From contig NC_089399.1 in assembly GCF_003171515.1 (NCBI RefSeq), forward strand, positions 4,154,001 to 4,218,000: a DNA stretch of 64,000 nucleotides, in the 5' to 3' direction. The DNA comes from Pyrenophora tritici-repentis (taxonomy: Eukaryota > Ascomycota > Dothideomycetes > Pleosporales > Pleosporaceae). Positions 49,388 to 60,145 of this stretch are shown piece by piece; position 1 is the stretch's first letter, and each line of letters begins with the position of its first letter. Below the pieces are notes generated by a model, which was not told the origin of the DNA, did no database searches, and saw only the letters and a program-made list of their open reading frames with translations. A program made the translations under genes and the position numbers.

Positions 49388-49582
49388 TGTCAGATAACAG
49401 GGTTCTGATGGGAATCATAATAATTGTGGTTGAACGTGTGTATTGTGGTGTGTGGTGCAGTCTCGTGAGGGATGAGACGGAAGGTCGCCCTGTCCTAGTC
49501 CCTCTTGGGACTAGGGGGTCTACGTAACGTGATGATCTCCAACTCCGTTGCCTTCCACCCAAAATCTACCTCATATCTGACA
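49388..49582. repeat. Solo LTR, 195 bp, same family as 13794-13988
   Basis: Same tgtcagata..tatctgaca termini and length as the first copy, with few differences (gtgtgt for gtgtct; gtgagg for gtgggg). The flanking 5-mers ctagt and aatat do not match, unlike the first copy. Confidence 0.88.
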
Positions 49583-49643
49583 AATATTAGTCAAACAGTC
49601 AAACAAACTAAACAAATTTCGATTGTACGTTTAACCTGTTTTA

Positions 49644-51466
49644 TCAGTGAGCGCCCCACCTCAGTGAGCGCCCCACGAACACCAGCGAGGCGTACGCGCA
49701 GCGACGTAGCTCAGCACCACAACACAAATTTTGTACTCTTGCAACAGTATAGTATTATTCAGAAGCGTCGCTATTATTCATATCCTCAATTTCTACCTTG
49801 CAGGTGCGAGAGTTGTGCCCAATCTCACCGCAACGGCCGCAGCGTCGCCCTGCGCGCACCCTCTTCGCCGGCTCCTCACCCTCCTCACGTCTGCCACCCT
49901 CCCTTTCAGCAATTAAGTCTAATACCTCGCTGACTGTCAATGTCTCCTATGCCCGTACGTAGCGTCTCTTGCGACTTTTACGCTTTGTTGCTGCTTTAGT
50001 AGCAGTATTAAGGCGCACTATCTCTGCGCGCATCAACACCATCTCATGAGCCATCTGCTGCGCGCCTTTTGTCAGCTGCCGCACCTGCTCATCAAGTGAA
50101 CTTGCTAGAGACCCTCGATGGATTTTCATCCTGTTTTGAACTAGCGTTGATTGCGCCTCCATTTCTTTGGCGTTGCGTGGTGTTTTCGCCTCCTAAGCGG
50201 CGTCGACTTGCTGTGGTAGAGTTTGCGTACGCAGCTGCACATCCAGCTTCGATAACACAGCCTGTGGATCATGTAGAGACAATCCAGCGCCTCGAAACCC
50301 TGCGCAAGCATTCTCTCTTGTAAACGCCTTCTTAAAAGCTACTTTAAAGGCTGGTAAGAAGGTCTGTTTGCTGATGTGGTTGATGCGATCGCGTGCTAAG
50401 GCTAAGATCTAATCACCGTACGCGCGCTTTAATAGCGAGAAACAGGCGACGTCAAGCGGCTACAGGAGGTGCGACGAGTGTGGAGGCATACAGAGGGCAA
50501 TAATCTTCTTCTCTTTGCAGCGATCCTAGAAATCTATCAAGCAATAGCTCTCGTGGCCGTCGATAATCAGCAGCCTATACGCTCCTACAGGCCTCGCATG
50601 CGTATTAAAGTGATTAAGCCAGGCAAGCGCTAGATTGTTGTTCGTCCAGCCTATTAGGCTTACTTAAATAACCTAGTTGCGTGGGAGGTCCTCAGTAAAC
50701 TAGTTAGAGATAAGAACCTTGCCGGCAAAGATAAGGAAGGGTAGGATAACACGCCCTGTTGCGCTAACGCCCTGTATTAACGTAGTCCACTCGCGATCAC
50801 CAGGCTAAAGCTTCTTCGCTTTCCCAGGTTTCTCTATGCCTGTCACAACAAGTTGTGAAGATATCTTGCCTATTAGGAAGCTAGACTCGTCAAAGTTGTA
50901 CATGTCGTCGTCCACAATACCGTACTTCGCCTTCATGTTCTAAACCAGCGTGAACCAGGGCTCGATAATCGCTGGGTCTTCGCAGAGAGCTCGCTGGTGA
51001 TCGTATAGACGAGTCCAGCGCGTGCGCAGCTCAGGTGTACGCTTAATAAACCTGTCAACCCAGCATTTACCAACAGGCTCACCGCCGCGGTCGCGCAGCA
51101 GTCTATCAGCCATATCTTGTGCGTGTAGCTTTGAGGGCGGTACTCCACGTAGGTTCTCGTCAAGTATACGCTGCAGAATCACTTCCTCTTCTAGCTTCGT
51201 CAGGCGCTTTGATCTGGGCTCGCAGTCGCGTCTAGAGGGCTTCCCGTCGCGTCGTCGTTGTATCGTCCTACGAGGAACGCTGTAGACTGCCTCAGCACGT
51301 CGCAGGCTCGTAATCTAGTCGCATTTAATGTCAGAGAGGGCAAGCTGCACGTCAGCTTTAGTATAGGGCTTGTGAGGTTGTGGTTGTTGAGACATTACGT
51401 GTTGAGTGTCGCGCATGCGCTTCGCTGGTGTTCGTGGGGCGCTCACTGAGGTGGGGCGCTCACTGA
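49644..51466 (-). mobile_element. Pogo/Fot-like element R3 (E1-related), RIP-mutated
   Basis: Perfect 45-bp TIR at 49644-49688 and inverted at 51422-51466, with TA duplications at 49642-49643 and 51467-51468. Each TIR carries the 15-mer cagtgagcgccccac twice at a 17-bp pitch. The encoded transposase is full length in one frame but full of stop codons. Confidence 0.9.
49755..51395 (-). pseudogene. R3 transposase, full-length frame with many nonsense mutations
   Basis: One phase throughout, from ATG 51395 (MSQQPQPHKPYTK) to 49755, with no frameshift found but around a dozen TAG/TAA codons. Most align with glutamine or tryptophan of the E1 transposase, for example in the [14 protein letters not shown] and SIQPG positions. 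Catalytic text remains: NFDESSF, LIIDGHESY and PLDVACFSLLK. The C-terminal zinc knuckle CGRCGEIGHNSRTC is intact. Pattern fits CpA-to-TpA RIP rather than random decay. Confidence 0.85.
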
Positions 51467-51735
51467 TAAAACAGGTTATGTTTAAATTATCAGATGTTTC
51501 TACCAGGCTGTTGTTGAGATCTGAATCTGAAGGTGCGGTTTTCGTGTTTTTTGGTGGGTTTTTGGGCTGGCCGATGACTGATACAATACGTTACTCCTAG
51601 GTAGGCGTAGATGCTGACAATTATACATCGAAGCAATAAACACCCGTTGCGCATGCTCGAAGTCGTCTTCTTCTTGAAAACGCTAAAATGTATGGAAACT
51701 CTATCGAAGCGCAAGAGCGACAATACAACAGGCAT

Positions 51736-52597
51736 TCAGGCAAACCCAATCATCCTCTTCCCACTCAGAAACCCACGCACGTTCCTCTGCACAGCATCGA
51801 ACCTCACCGCACCACAGCTTTCGCTCTCAAGATGATTGAACAGCGCCGCAAGCGCCCGGAACTCCCTAGCACATGCCCTGCCCGGGCAGTGATACACCTT
51901 CTCCTTATGTACCGGCGAATTGACGTGAGCGTTCAGACTCTTGAGTTCCCTGAAGCCCTTGTGGCACAAGTAGCATTCGTAGAGGAGCGTGTCGCAATTG
52001 TAGGATGCAGAAGTAGCCGTGATGCTTGAACCGGATTCGGGGTACGTCAGGAGCTTCTTTGTGATGAGTTGGTTCGGGTCGCGGCGGCGGACTTCGGCCA
52101 GGATGGTGTCGCGGTTGAGCTGGCGAGCTTTTGAGCACGAGCCGGTTTCGAGATGGTGCGTTACGCCTGTGGCTGTTGCGAAGCCGCGTTTGCAGAAGGG
52201 ACATGTGATGTTAGAGCCGCGGTGGATACGGCTGTTGAGATGCTACGTGGGATCAGAAACGGCATGTGGCTGAGGGGTCCAAACTCACAATTTGCAGGTT
52301 GTTCTCGTTCTCGAAACCCTTGTTGCAATCGTTACAGTAGTGGTTGCGCCAGTGGCCGTGGCTGTTCATGTGCTGCTTGATGCGGGCAAATGTGTCATAC
52401 CACTCATCGCAGGCTTCGCACTCGTACCTGGGACCGTAGTGTCCTTCGTCCTGCTGATGATCTTCAAGGTCTCTCGAGTCGTAGAAGGCAAGATCGCAAA
52501 AGTCGCACTCGAATACGTGGCCGACTGCGTTCATGTGCTGTCGGGCCGCGGCCCAGCTGCTGAATCGTCTGTCGCATTGCCCGCATTCGGGATACAT
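51736..52597 (-). CDS. C2H2 zinc-finger protein, two exons
   Basis: Exon 1 52597-52289 and exon 2 52242-51736; the 46-bp intron 52243-52288 (GTGAGT..TAG) joins NNLQI to HLNSRIHRGS in phase, giving 271 residues. Fingers in order: CGQCDRRFSSWAAARQHMNAVGH, written here as CGQCDRR..HMNAVGH; CDFCDLAF..HQQDEGH; CEACDEWY..HMNSHGH; CNDCNKGF..HLNSRIH; CPFCKRGF..HLETGSC; CYLCHKGF..HVNSPVH; and a last CPGRACAREF..HLESESC. Widely spaced fingers of this kind are common in fungal nuclear proteins that bind nucleic acid. No stop or frameshift. Target unknown. Confidence 0.85.
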
Positions 52598-53319
52598 CTT
52601 GAGGCGAGATAGTATGAATTGGCTGTGGCGCCTCTAGACGGATTGAGAATGAGGACAATGTAGAATCGGGCCAGTTGAGTGACGAATTGTCACGGTGTTA
52701 GTATGTACAACTATGTGACTATCCCCCGAGAAGGACCTATACCTATTTTGGACTAGCATTATTTACAGTCCCCACTAGATAACTCACCGTAGCTTCACCT
52801 ACGAAGTACATATCACAGTTCCATGTCTCCACTGCCGTATCACGTAGTACACCTGACCGTTGCTCTACACATCACCGCTTTCCTACTACATACATTGTTC
52901 ATAGCAACATACAATAGAACCGCAGTTCGATCCTTCAATTCCTTCTACATATGCGCAGTTTTCATGTCAGACTATCCACTATATATACCTTCATGCTACA
53001 ACTGCAGGAAGGTCGGCCTTTTTGTAGTTCGACATTTCACACCGCGACAACACTATAATAGGATTTGATGTGACCACATGAGAAGTACGTCGTGGTTAAA
53101 TCATGATGCATAAGCACAGGGTTCTGCTTACGTTCTGACGGCTGGAAGCAGGGTGTCCTGTTGCATGCAAACGGCTTCAGAATGTGTGCCTCCCAGCAAA
53201 CAGAATGCTGCGATCACCCAATGTCGGGATCGGGTGGCAAAGCACGGTTATCGGTTACTGGTACGAAGGAGCTCGTTTTTAGTGAGGAATATTCGGCCCG
53301 TGCGCCAACTTCACATTCT
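52598..53319. other. Interval with no gene seen
   Basis: The part next to 52597 is likely the 5' flank of the C2H2 gene. A plus frame at 52823-53068 is unsupported. No repeat structure recognised. Confidence 0.4.
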
Positions 53320-54405
53320 TGGCTTAGGTAGAGCTTGGCGGCGGAGTAGCTCCTGCAGGCTACGGTAGTGGGTAAAGCGCGACTTGTCGTTGCAAATGTG
53401 AGTATCCGCGCAGTTGTCGAGACGAAAGTAGCTATCGTTTTCGCGTTTTCGTGTGGTACTTAACGCATGTCTAGAAATGGCAAAGGAAGCCCTAGGCCTA
53501 GTCTGCCGCGTACCTGTCAATGTGGCAGAACTGGCTTGGCTTGTCGCCTTCTCAGACTGATCATCTGCGTTGTTGCTATTCCAGAAATCAGGCAGTGCGA
53601 TCTTGCTGCGAGAATATCTTTTCTCTATCTTCTCGCGCTGGCGATTGCTTCCTGAGATCGCCGTGATTACTTCCGATTGTACGTGAACTTGTGGTCTCCA
53701 TTTGGCCGGAGCCTTTGCAGGGTTAAGGTACCAACAATCAGCGTACTTGTGTGCTTGTCCGCAAACACAGTCTCGAAGACAGCTCGGCTGGGTCGCAGAG
53801 ACCGAGCTCGATCCAATCACCTCTCGCTTCCGCCGTGGCTGTCCATCCTCCTCATCTGACGTCTTCGGATCACGACCGTGCTTTCTGCCCTGAAGCGTAG
53901 CGTGAGCTGCGCGACCTCTTGCTGCTTTATGTAATGGTGTGGAGAGAGGGGGAGGACTGCGCTGAATTGACTATCTGAGGTGGGGTGAGCTACATATATA
54001 GATGACCGTACATGAGCTATCCCAACTCGTATTAGAGTGGATCTGGGCAAGGCCCAAACCGTTACACACTTTATCGCTCGGAGGTGCCATGCTCCGAAAT
54101 TGCTTGATGCAGAAGCTTATCGTAATCCTATTATTAGAGAGTGTTGGCTTCAGCCTACGGAAGGATCTGAGGGTCCTGTCAATCGTGTGCTGTGCTCTTT
54201 GTACCGCGGGAGCATCGACTTCGTCGACCGCATCGTCAGAGTTAGCATCAGTTGAACCGCTCATTATGGTAGAACCACTGCTTGCTTGTTCTGGGCTGAT
54301 TGTGTTCAGCGCTGTGATAAGTGCATCCGAGACTCTCTTCATAACCATTGCCGTCTGGCTGATGACAGACGCTTGGCTTTCGGATTGCGCGTCTTTTGAC
54401 TTCAT
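53320..54405 (-). pseudogene. Copia gag-protease fragment with a solo LTR inserted
   Basis: Starts at ATG 54405 (MKSKDAQSESQASV), reads gag-like text to FRSMAPPSDK, is interrupted by the LTR at 53930-54068, and continues with a knuckle-like CVCGQAHKYADCWYLNP and a protease-like FRLDNCADTHICND (in the place of the usual LDSGATxH). It ends at about 53320, so integrase, RT and RNase H are missing. It lies directly downstream of the gypsy 3' LTR. Confidence 0.68.
53930..54068. repeat. Solo LTR (139 bp) inside the copia gag fragment
   Basis: tgtaatggtgtgg..ccgttacaca, with the 5-bp duplication cttta at 53925-53929 and 54069-54073. Related to 40877-41029. Confidence 0.82.
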
Positions 54406-54427
54406 GTAGTTGTAAAATGGTGGGTTA

Positions 54428-54642
54428 TGTGAACGGTCTGTAGGTACTGTATTCCAGCTACCTAATCCAGATGCTATTTACAGTCGAGATGAAGAGAAGA
54501 AGAGGAAGTGGGCGGCCATCCCGCTTTGTTTGGGTTGGCGCGCGGCGCACGGTGCACGGGCTGCTGGGGGAAGGAGTGATAGAAGGAAGGAAGCGACTAG
54601 GCCAGCGGCCTAGTCATGTGACCTAGGGCTCAGCCCGTTACA
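54428..54642 (-). repeat. Gypsy 3' LTR (about 215 bp)
   Basis: In element orientation it starts TGTAACGGGC and ends CCGTTCACA. It is preceded by a purine tract AAGAAAGGAGGGGGTAA. The pol stop codon lies inside the LTR. Without a 5' LTR the inner boundary is inferred from the termini only. Confidence 0.65.
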
Positions 54643-55310
54643 TTACCCCCTCCTTTCTTCTTGGCGCGTAGTTTGATCCATTTCTTCCAAGCGTCAGTTT
54701 TGAGTACGTTACTCACAGGTTCCCATGTCGGTTCTGTGTAGTCCACCCATTTCACGTATGCCTCTTTCGATCCTTTCCTTCCTTGCTTTATTGTTCTTTC
54801 ATCCAAAACTCGTTCAACTAACCAGACCTCTTCTCCATCTACCAGTATAGGGCCTGGCTGGGTATCTCCAACCTTCTGAGATGGAAGTGGGTCGTTTGGC
54901 GCATATCGAAGTAGGTCTACGTGGAAGACAGGGTGGATCTTTCCAGGAACGTTGAGCTGGTAGGAGTGGGAATTGACTTGACGCATAACTTGGTACTTTC
55001 CGTGTAGCCAGTCTAATTTCTTAGATGGTCGTGTTGTCTTTACATTTCTGAGGTTTAAAAACACCCAGTCTCCCTCTTTATACCGAGGAGCCGCGGTTCT
55101 CGCCTTATTAGCCTGGTATTGCTGTTTCTCTTGCGTCATAGCTATTGCAGCTTGCGCCCACTCTGTTGCATCTTGTAGTCTTTGAAGAAAGCTCTCTGCC
55201 AGTACTTCGCCGTCCTTCTTTGGCCGGTTCTGAATAGTTCGTTCCTCTACCAGCTGGATCGGCTCGTTGTGATATCCGTGCATAAAAAAGAAGGGGCTTA
55301 GTCTAGTAGA
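54630..55310 (-). CDS. Gypsy pol: integrase C-terminus and chromodomain (after MITE)
   Basis: Continues the integrase after the MITE with LSPFFFMHGYHNEP. About 55 residues on is EGDWVFLNLRNVKT (the GPY/F-type region), then HPVFHVDLLRYAP. The last ~60 residues form a chromodomain (VWLVERVLDERTI, EAYVKWVDYTEPTWEPVSNV), which in this class can steer integration to heterochromatin. Phase differs from the upstream part by exactly the 170 bp of the MITE plus its target copy. Confidence 0.86.
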   Translation of the reverse strand, partial: STRLSPFFFMHGYHNEPIQLVEERTIQNRPKKDGEVLAESFLQRLQDATEWAQAAIAMTQEKQQYQANKARTAAPRYKEGDWVFLNLRNVKTTRPSKKLDWLHGKYQVMRQVNSHSYQLNVPGKIHPVFHVDLLRYAPNDPLPSQKVGDTQPGPILVDGEEVWLVERVLDERTIKQGRKGSKEAYVKWVDYTEPTWEPVSNVLKTDAWKKWIKLRAKKKGGGNVTG

Positions 55311-55472
55311 TAGACTCCGCAACAATCAATTCAATCCGGTCACTCTCCTAGACCCACTTACCTATCTAGGTAGGGCTTAAACTCCTATAGGTAACTACTA
55401 GGCTTAAAGCGGTAATCAATCAATCCAATCTGAACCTTCTAGGACCCACTTAATTGATTGTTGCGGACTGTG
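55311..55472 (-). mobile_element. 162-bp hAT-type MITE, copy 3
   Basis: Same sequence as the other three. Duplication ctagtaga at 55303-55310 and 55473-55480. Inserted in the gypsy integrase. Confidence 0.95.
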
Positions 55473-57292
55473 CTAGTAGAGGAGGCTTCACGGTTGTTAA
55501 TTGCCCCTATAACAATAGGTAGAAGCGCGAGCCAGTTCTCTTGCGTGTATGTGGCCCAGATGCGAATCATCTTCTCAATCTCCTGGTTCATTCGCTCTGT
55601 AGCGCCATCGGTTTGTGGGTGATAGGCTGTTGATAGACGTTGCTCAATATCTAGGAGCTTGCAGAAATGCCTCCAAAGATCGCAAACGAATTGCGGACCT
55701 CTATCGCTCGTAATTGCTGTTGGGATACCATGAATTGGATAATGGCGCTCAAAAAGTCGTTGTGCTACTGCTTCTGCCGAGATGTCGTGCAAGCCTTCCA
55801 GTTCTACTCCCTTCGTCAGCCGATCAGTAACTACCATGCAGTTAGTGGCGTTGTCACGTCCAGACGGTGGTAGGTCAGTAATGAAGTCGATCGATATCTC
55901 TCCCCAGATGCGTTCTGGGATAGGTAGCGGTTTTAGGAGGCCTCTCTTTGTATCTCTCCATATCGTGTTTCTTCCGCAAATTTCGCAATTGCGAACGAAC
56001 CGTCGCACGTCGCTCGCTGCACCTGACCAGAAGAACTGTCTCGATAGAATTGTATAGGTAAGGTCTCGCCCAGGGTGGCCAGTGATGTGTGAATCATGTA
56101 TGTTCTGAATAATCTGCGTGCGTAGGGGTTCGCAATCAGGGATCCATATCCTGTCTCGGAATCGCAACAAGCCTCTTTCATCTAGAGTGCATTCCGCTAT
56201 GCTCACTGCCTTCTCTTTCTGTAGGATAGTCGGGAGGTTCCGCTCCTTGTTAGCTACCAGCGTAGTAAGCTCCTGATAGAGTGTGTCCTCCTGCCTGCCT
56301 TTATGCCACAGGTTTTGCATGTTCTGGTCTTCGAATAGGCGTATATTTTTTGTGAAATCAATCTCAGTTGTTGCGGACAGGGGCTGTATTTGGATACTTC
56401 TCAGGTGCTTGCTCTGGAAGAGTCGGATAAATCGGGACCGTAGTCGTTCATCATCGTAGCCGGTTGGAAGGTCTTGTTCTCGTCGTGACAACGCGTCAGG
56501 TTTCCCCATAGTCTTCCCCGGCTTCCATTCCAGCGCGAAGTTAAATCGTGAAATAAGTTCTGACCAACGGACCTGTCTTTCAGATAGCTGACGTTCACGG
56601 TAGAAGTATTGAAGGTTCTTATGATCTGTTAGAACTGTGAACTTCTTAACCATGTGTAGCTCAGGGGCCCAGGCTTCTAAGCAACGAACAATAGCAAGAA
56701 GCTCTTTGTCGTGTATTGGGTAGTTAGCCTCTGTCGCTGAGTGCTTCTTCGAGTAGTAAGCAACGGGCTGCCAGTTATTATCCTTGTCTTTCTGCAGCAG
56801 TAGGCCGCCAGTTGCATATCCTGAAGAGTCGGCCTCTACCAAAGTTTCTCTCTCTGGGTCGAAGTGGCCTAGTATTGGTGCAGTGACAAGAAGTTCTCTA
56901 ATGCTTTCGAACGCTTGATCGCAGGCTGCATCCCAATGAAAGACAGCCTCCTTCTTCGTTAGGTTAATTAAGGGTTGGGCGAGGTCTGAGAATTCCGGGA
57001 TAAAGACTCGATAGAAGTTGGCAAATCCAATAAAGGCTCGAACGGCCTTAACTGTCGTTGGTGTAGCCCACTCGCGAATTGCGACTACCTTTTCAGGATC
57101 AACCTGGATGCCAACTTCTGCTTCGACAATGTACCCAAGGTATTTGACGCGTTTAGTCTCAAACTCGCACTTGTCGATATCGATCTGGAGTCCGGCATCC
57201 ATCAAGCGCTGAAGAACCTTCCCAACCTTCTGCCTATGATCTTGGAGCGTTCCTGAGGAATAGATTAAGATGTCGTCGACGTAGGCTGAAAC
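55473..57292 (-). CDS. Gypsy pol: RT C-terminal part, RNase H, integrase core
   Basis: Begins inside the RT active site (AYVDDILIYS) at the hAT#3 junction. Then RT thumb (KRVKYLGYIV), RNase H (LVEADSSGYATGGLL, DKELLAIVRCLEAW, VLTDHKNLQYF), integrase zinc domain (HDSHITGHPG..CEIC, HHCC type) and integrase core with ISIDFITDLPP, AITSDRGPQFV and HPQTDGATERMNQEIEKM (DD35E). It ends at the MITE. The frame is open throughout. Confidence 0.9.
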
Positions 57293-57461
57293 CAGACTCC
57301 GCAACAATCAAATCAATCAATCTTAAGGTTGTCGATTGGTTTGATTAGCTTGCGGCGACGCTGCTGATTGATTGCGGATTGATTGTTAGGGTTTTTGAGC
57401 AGATTGATTGCGATTGATTGGTTGATTGGCTGATTGATGCTAAGAAGTAGTATACAGGGGG

Positions 57462-60145
57462 TTATGGTGTTGTACTCCAGCCTTCTATATCGTACTGTTG
57501 TACAATCTCCTCATCTTTGACGTCACTCCACTTATCTTCATCATCACCGTTGTTGTACAAGCCGTCAAAGCCAGCTCGTCTCCACGAACGTACAAGCTGA
57601 AGGGCAGCAAGTAACTCGCTGCCAAGAGCTCGCCGGCGCGGCTCAAGTAAATCGCCAAGCTCGCTAAAGAGCCTCTCGCAGTCGCAACTAGATGCTGGTA
57701 TCGTGAGTATATCAATCGTAAACTGGCTCAAACACGGGTATTTTGAGCGTAATTGAATCCAGTACTTGACTGGGTGGCCATCGCTAAGATACTGTTCGCT
57801 TGTCCACTCTGGCTCTTGAGTTCTCCAGCGCTCGTACTCATCGTCGTGGGCAGCCTCTACCTGAGCCTTGTTGCGCCGTACGAGGGCGCCAATCACATCA
57901 TCTATTCCTCTATGCCTTGGTTTTGCAGTTGTTTGAGATAGAGGACGTGTACGTTGAGGCTTATACGACTGCCAGAGCTGCAGGAAGCCAGCGTTGGCTG
58001 ATGTTAGCCATTCTGGCTTATCCACCCAGCTGTTCTCGCAGTAGTATTTGTAGTATGGATGGAGGCAGGTAGCAGCGTAGTATGCTGGCGATCGATCGAG
58101 CTTGTTGTAGTAATCGTTGGCCTTACTCCAGGCGGTGCGGAGGTTAACAAAGAGGTGATCTTCAGGCGCATCAGGTGGGTTGAAGTCAACTTGCTCGTAC
58201 GAGCGCGTACGGGCTTCGAGCGCGCCAAGTACGTATTCAAATACAGGAATAGTCTCATATATAGCGCCGTATTTGCCTGCCTTTCCGCGACCCTCAAGCT
58301 TCTCCGTAGCAAGCTTAAGCGGCTCTAGGCAGTCCTGATACTCTGTTATCACCGCCCAATCAGCAGCTGTAAGTCCTGTTGATCTCATCCAACTAGGTGC
58401 TTCAGGGAGTTTATTGCCACGTTGACAAGCGCGGCGATCTTCAAGGGAGAGTGCGTTAATGTAGTGCTCAGCGTAAGAGTTGTATGCTGCCTGGAGTTGA
58501 GTTGCGCGTTTGAAGGCAGCGTAGTAAGAGTTCCAGCGTGTAACAACAGGCTTCACAGGCTCAAGTACGTGGAGGCGCTCTCTAGCTGGCAACTCGGCGT
58601 TGGCGGCGGTTTGGAAGCTTCGGAAAATTTCGTGTTGTTGAGGCGTTTTTATATGGTTGATAACGTCGATAAGTACACCTAAGGGCCCTTCTTGACGCCA
58701 CTCCTGCATGTACACCTCCTCTGTTTGGAGCTGCTCGTCGTTGTTGTTGTTGTACGCCTCTTGATTGCTGCCAAAGATAATTGCCTGGCCAATAAGGTTA
58801 AGCGTGTGAGGGCCGCAGCGGAGGCGTCGGTGAGCAGCGTTGAAGTCGTACGCGTGGGCGAGCGAGGAGACTGCAGTATCGTTGTTTGCAGCATTGTCGA
58901 GGACGAAGTAGCCGAGTTTATCACTCCCAATACTGTATTCTTGGAGCGTCTTTTTAATTGTATCAGCGATAGCATCACCAGTATGAGAGCCTGCGAGATG
59001 TGGGAGGGCGATGGGGAGATCTTGTATCACTCCAGAGGCGTTAGCAAAGTGTGCAACGACTCCAAAGAATCCACGCTTGCCACCCTTTGTCGTCCAACCA
59101 TCAAAGCTTATGTGGATCTTGCTTGCAGCTTCTGACAGAGCGCAGACAATCTGTGGCTGCATATATTGGAAGAGGCGCATTGCGTAGGTAGCTACACTGC
59201 GAGGACTTACCCACAAAGCTGCCTCTGCCTCTGGGTTTGCAAGGCTAATCATCTCGCGAAAGGACGGCCTTGCAAGTAGCTCCATTGGCAAGTTGTTATC
59301 AAGAAGGCAGAACACTGCAACTTCACGAAACTGCTGGATGTTGAAGTTGCCCATCGCGTTGGCAGCCTCTTGAGAGACTGCAACACCAGTCTCCAGCGTC
59401 TGTCGTAGAGAGAGTTGCTGCCCTGTTCTTCGAGGCTTCAGGCCGTCTTTTGTAAAGCCATGGCCTCGTTTCTGAAGGCCAAGATGAGCTGCAGCTGAGG
59501 AGGTGGCCTTTGATACGTCAAAAACTCCACTGCCGCCAGTGTCAATGACCTTGTGGATGTGGCAGTATTTGCATACAAACCACACTCGATTCTGATCGTA
59601 GAGCTCAACAACGCGATATCCATGTTGAAAGATCCAACTCTTGACGCGCCGCCCAGTTGTAAGAGGCTTCATGAACCGAGGGAGGCGATCCCAGTTAATG
59701 CCGTCAAAGTTATCGCCATTATCAGGCTCTGTATCAACACTAGCCTCTGTTGTTGCTGCTGTACCAGCCTGGCTGCCACAGTCCGCAACAATCAATTAAG
59801 TGGGTCCTAGAAGGTTCAGATTGGATTGATTGATTACCGCTTTAAGCCTAGTAGTTACCTATAGGAGTTTAAGCCCTACCTAGATAGGTAAGTGGGTCTA
59901 GGAGAGTGACCGGATTGAATTGATTGTTGCGGAGTCTACTGGCTGCCCTCAGCCGCACCCTCCTCCTCTGTTTGCGACTCGAAAAATTGCGACTCAAACG
60001 TTGTGGCCTGGCTTACGGCGGCGCCAAGGGTTTCCTGAGGCGACAGCGATCGCTGAGATAGGACAGAGGGCCTTGATAGGCGCGCCCGTTTGGCGGCGGC
60101 GGCGGCGGCAGCAGTATTGGTGGGAACTCGAGAGCGTTTGGCCAT
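57462..60145 (-). pseudogene. hAT#3 transposase, intact except for a MITE insertion
   Basis: ATG 60145 (MAKRSRVPTNTA), alanine/arginine-rich start, then the MITE (59938-59777), then BED-type finger (WFVCKYCHIHK..HLGLQKRGHG), catalytic core (SFDGWTTKGGKRG; YFVLDNAANND; RLRCGPHTLNL; KPVVTRWNSYY; LEGRGKAGKYG) and C-terminal dimerisation block (SSCDCERLFSELGDLLEPRR). The two parts differ in phase by the 170 bp of the MITE plus its target copy. No other stop, so this copy was probably active until very recently and is the best candidate source of transposase for the MITEs. Confidence 0.88.
59777..59938 (+). mobile_element. 162-bp hAT-type MITE, copy 4
   Basis: Same sequence as copies 1-3. Duplication ctggctgc at 59769-59776 and 59939-59946. 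Inserted near the 5' end of the hAT#3 transposase. Confidence 0.95.

Noticed and set aside
55439..55472. Coding text at MITE edges read as protein ends or starts (MIVAES, NNQLSGS)
   Set aside because: These residues come from translating the MITE or hAT terminus and are not part of the host element protein.
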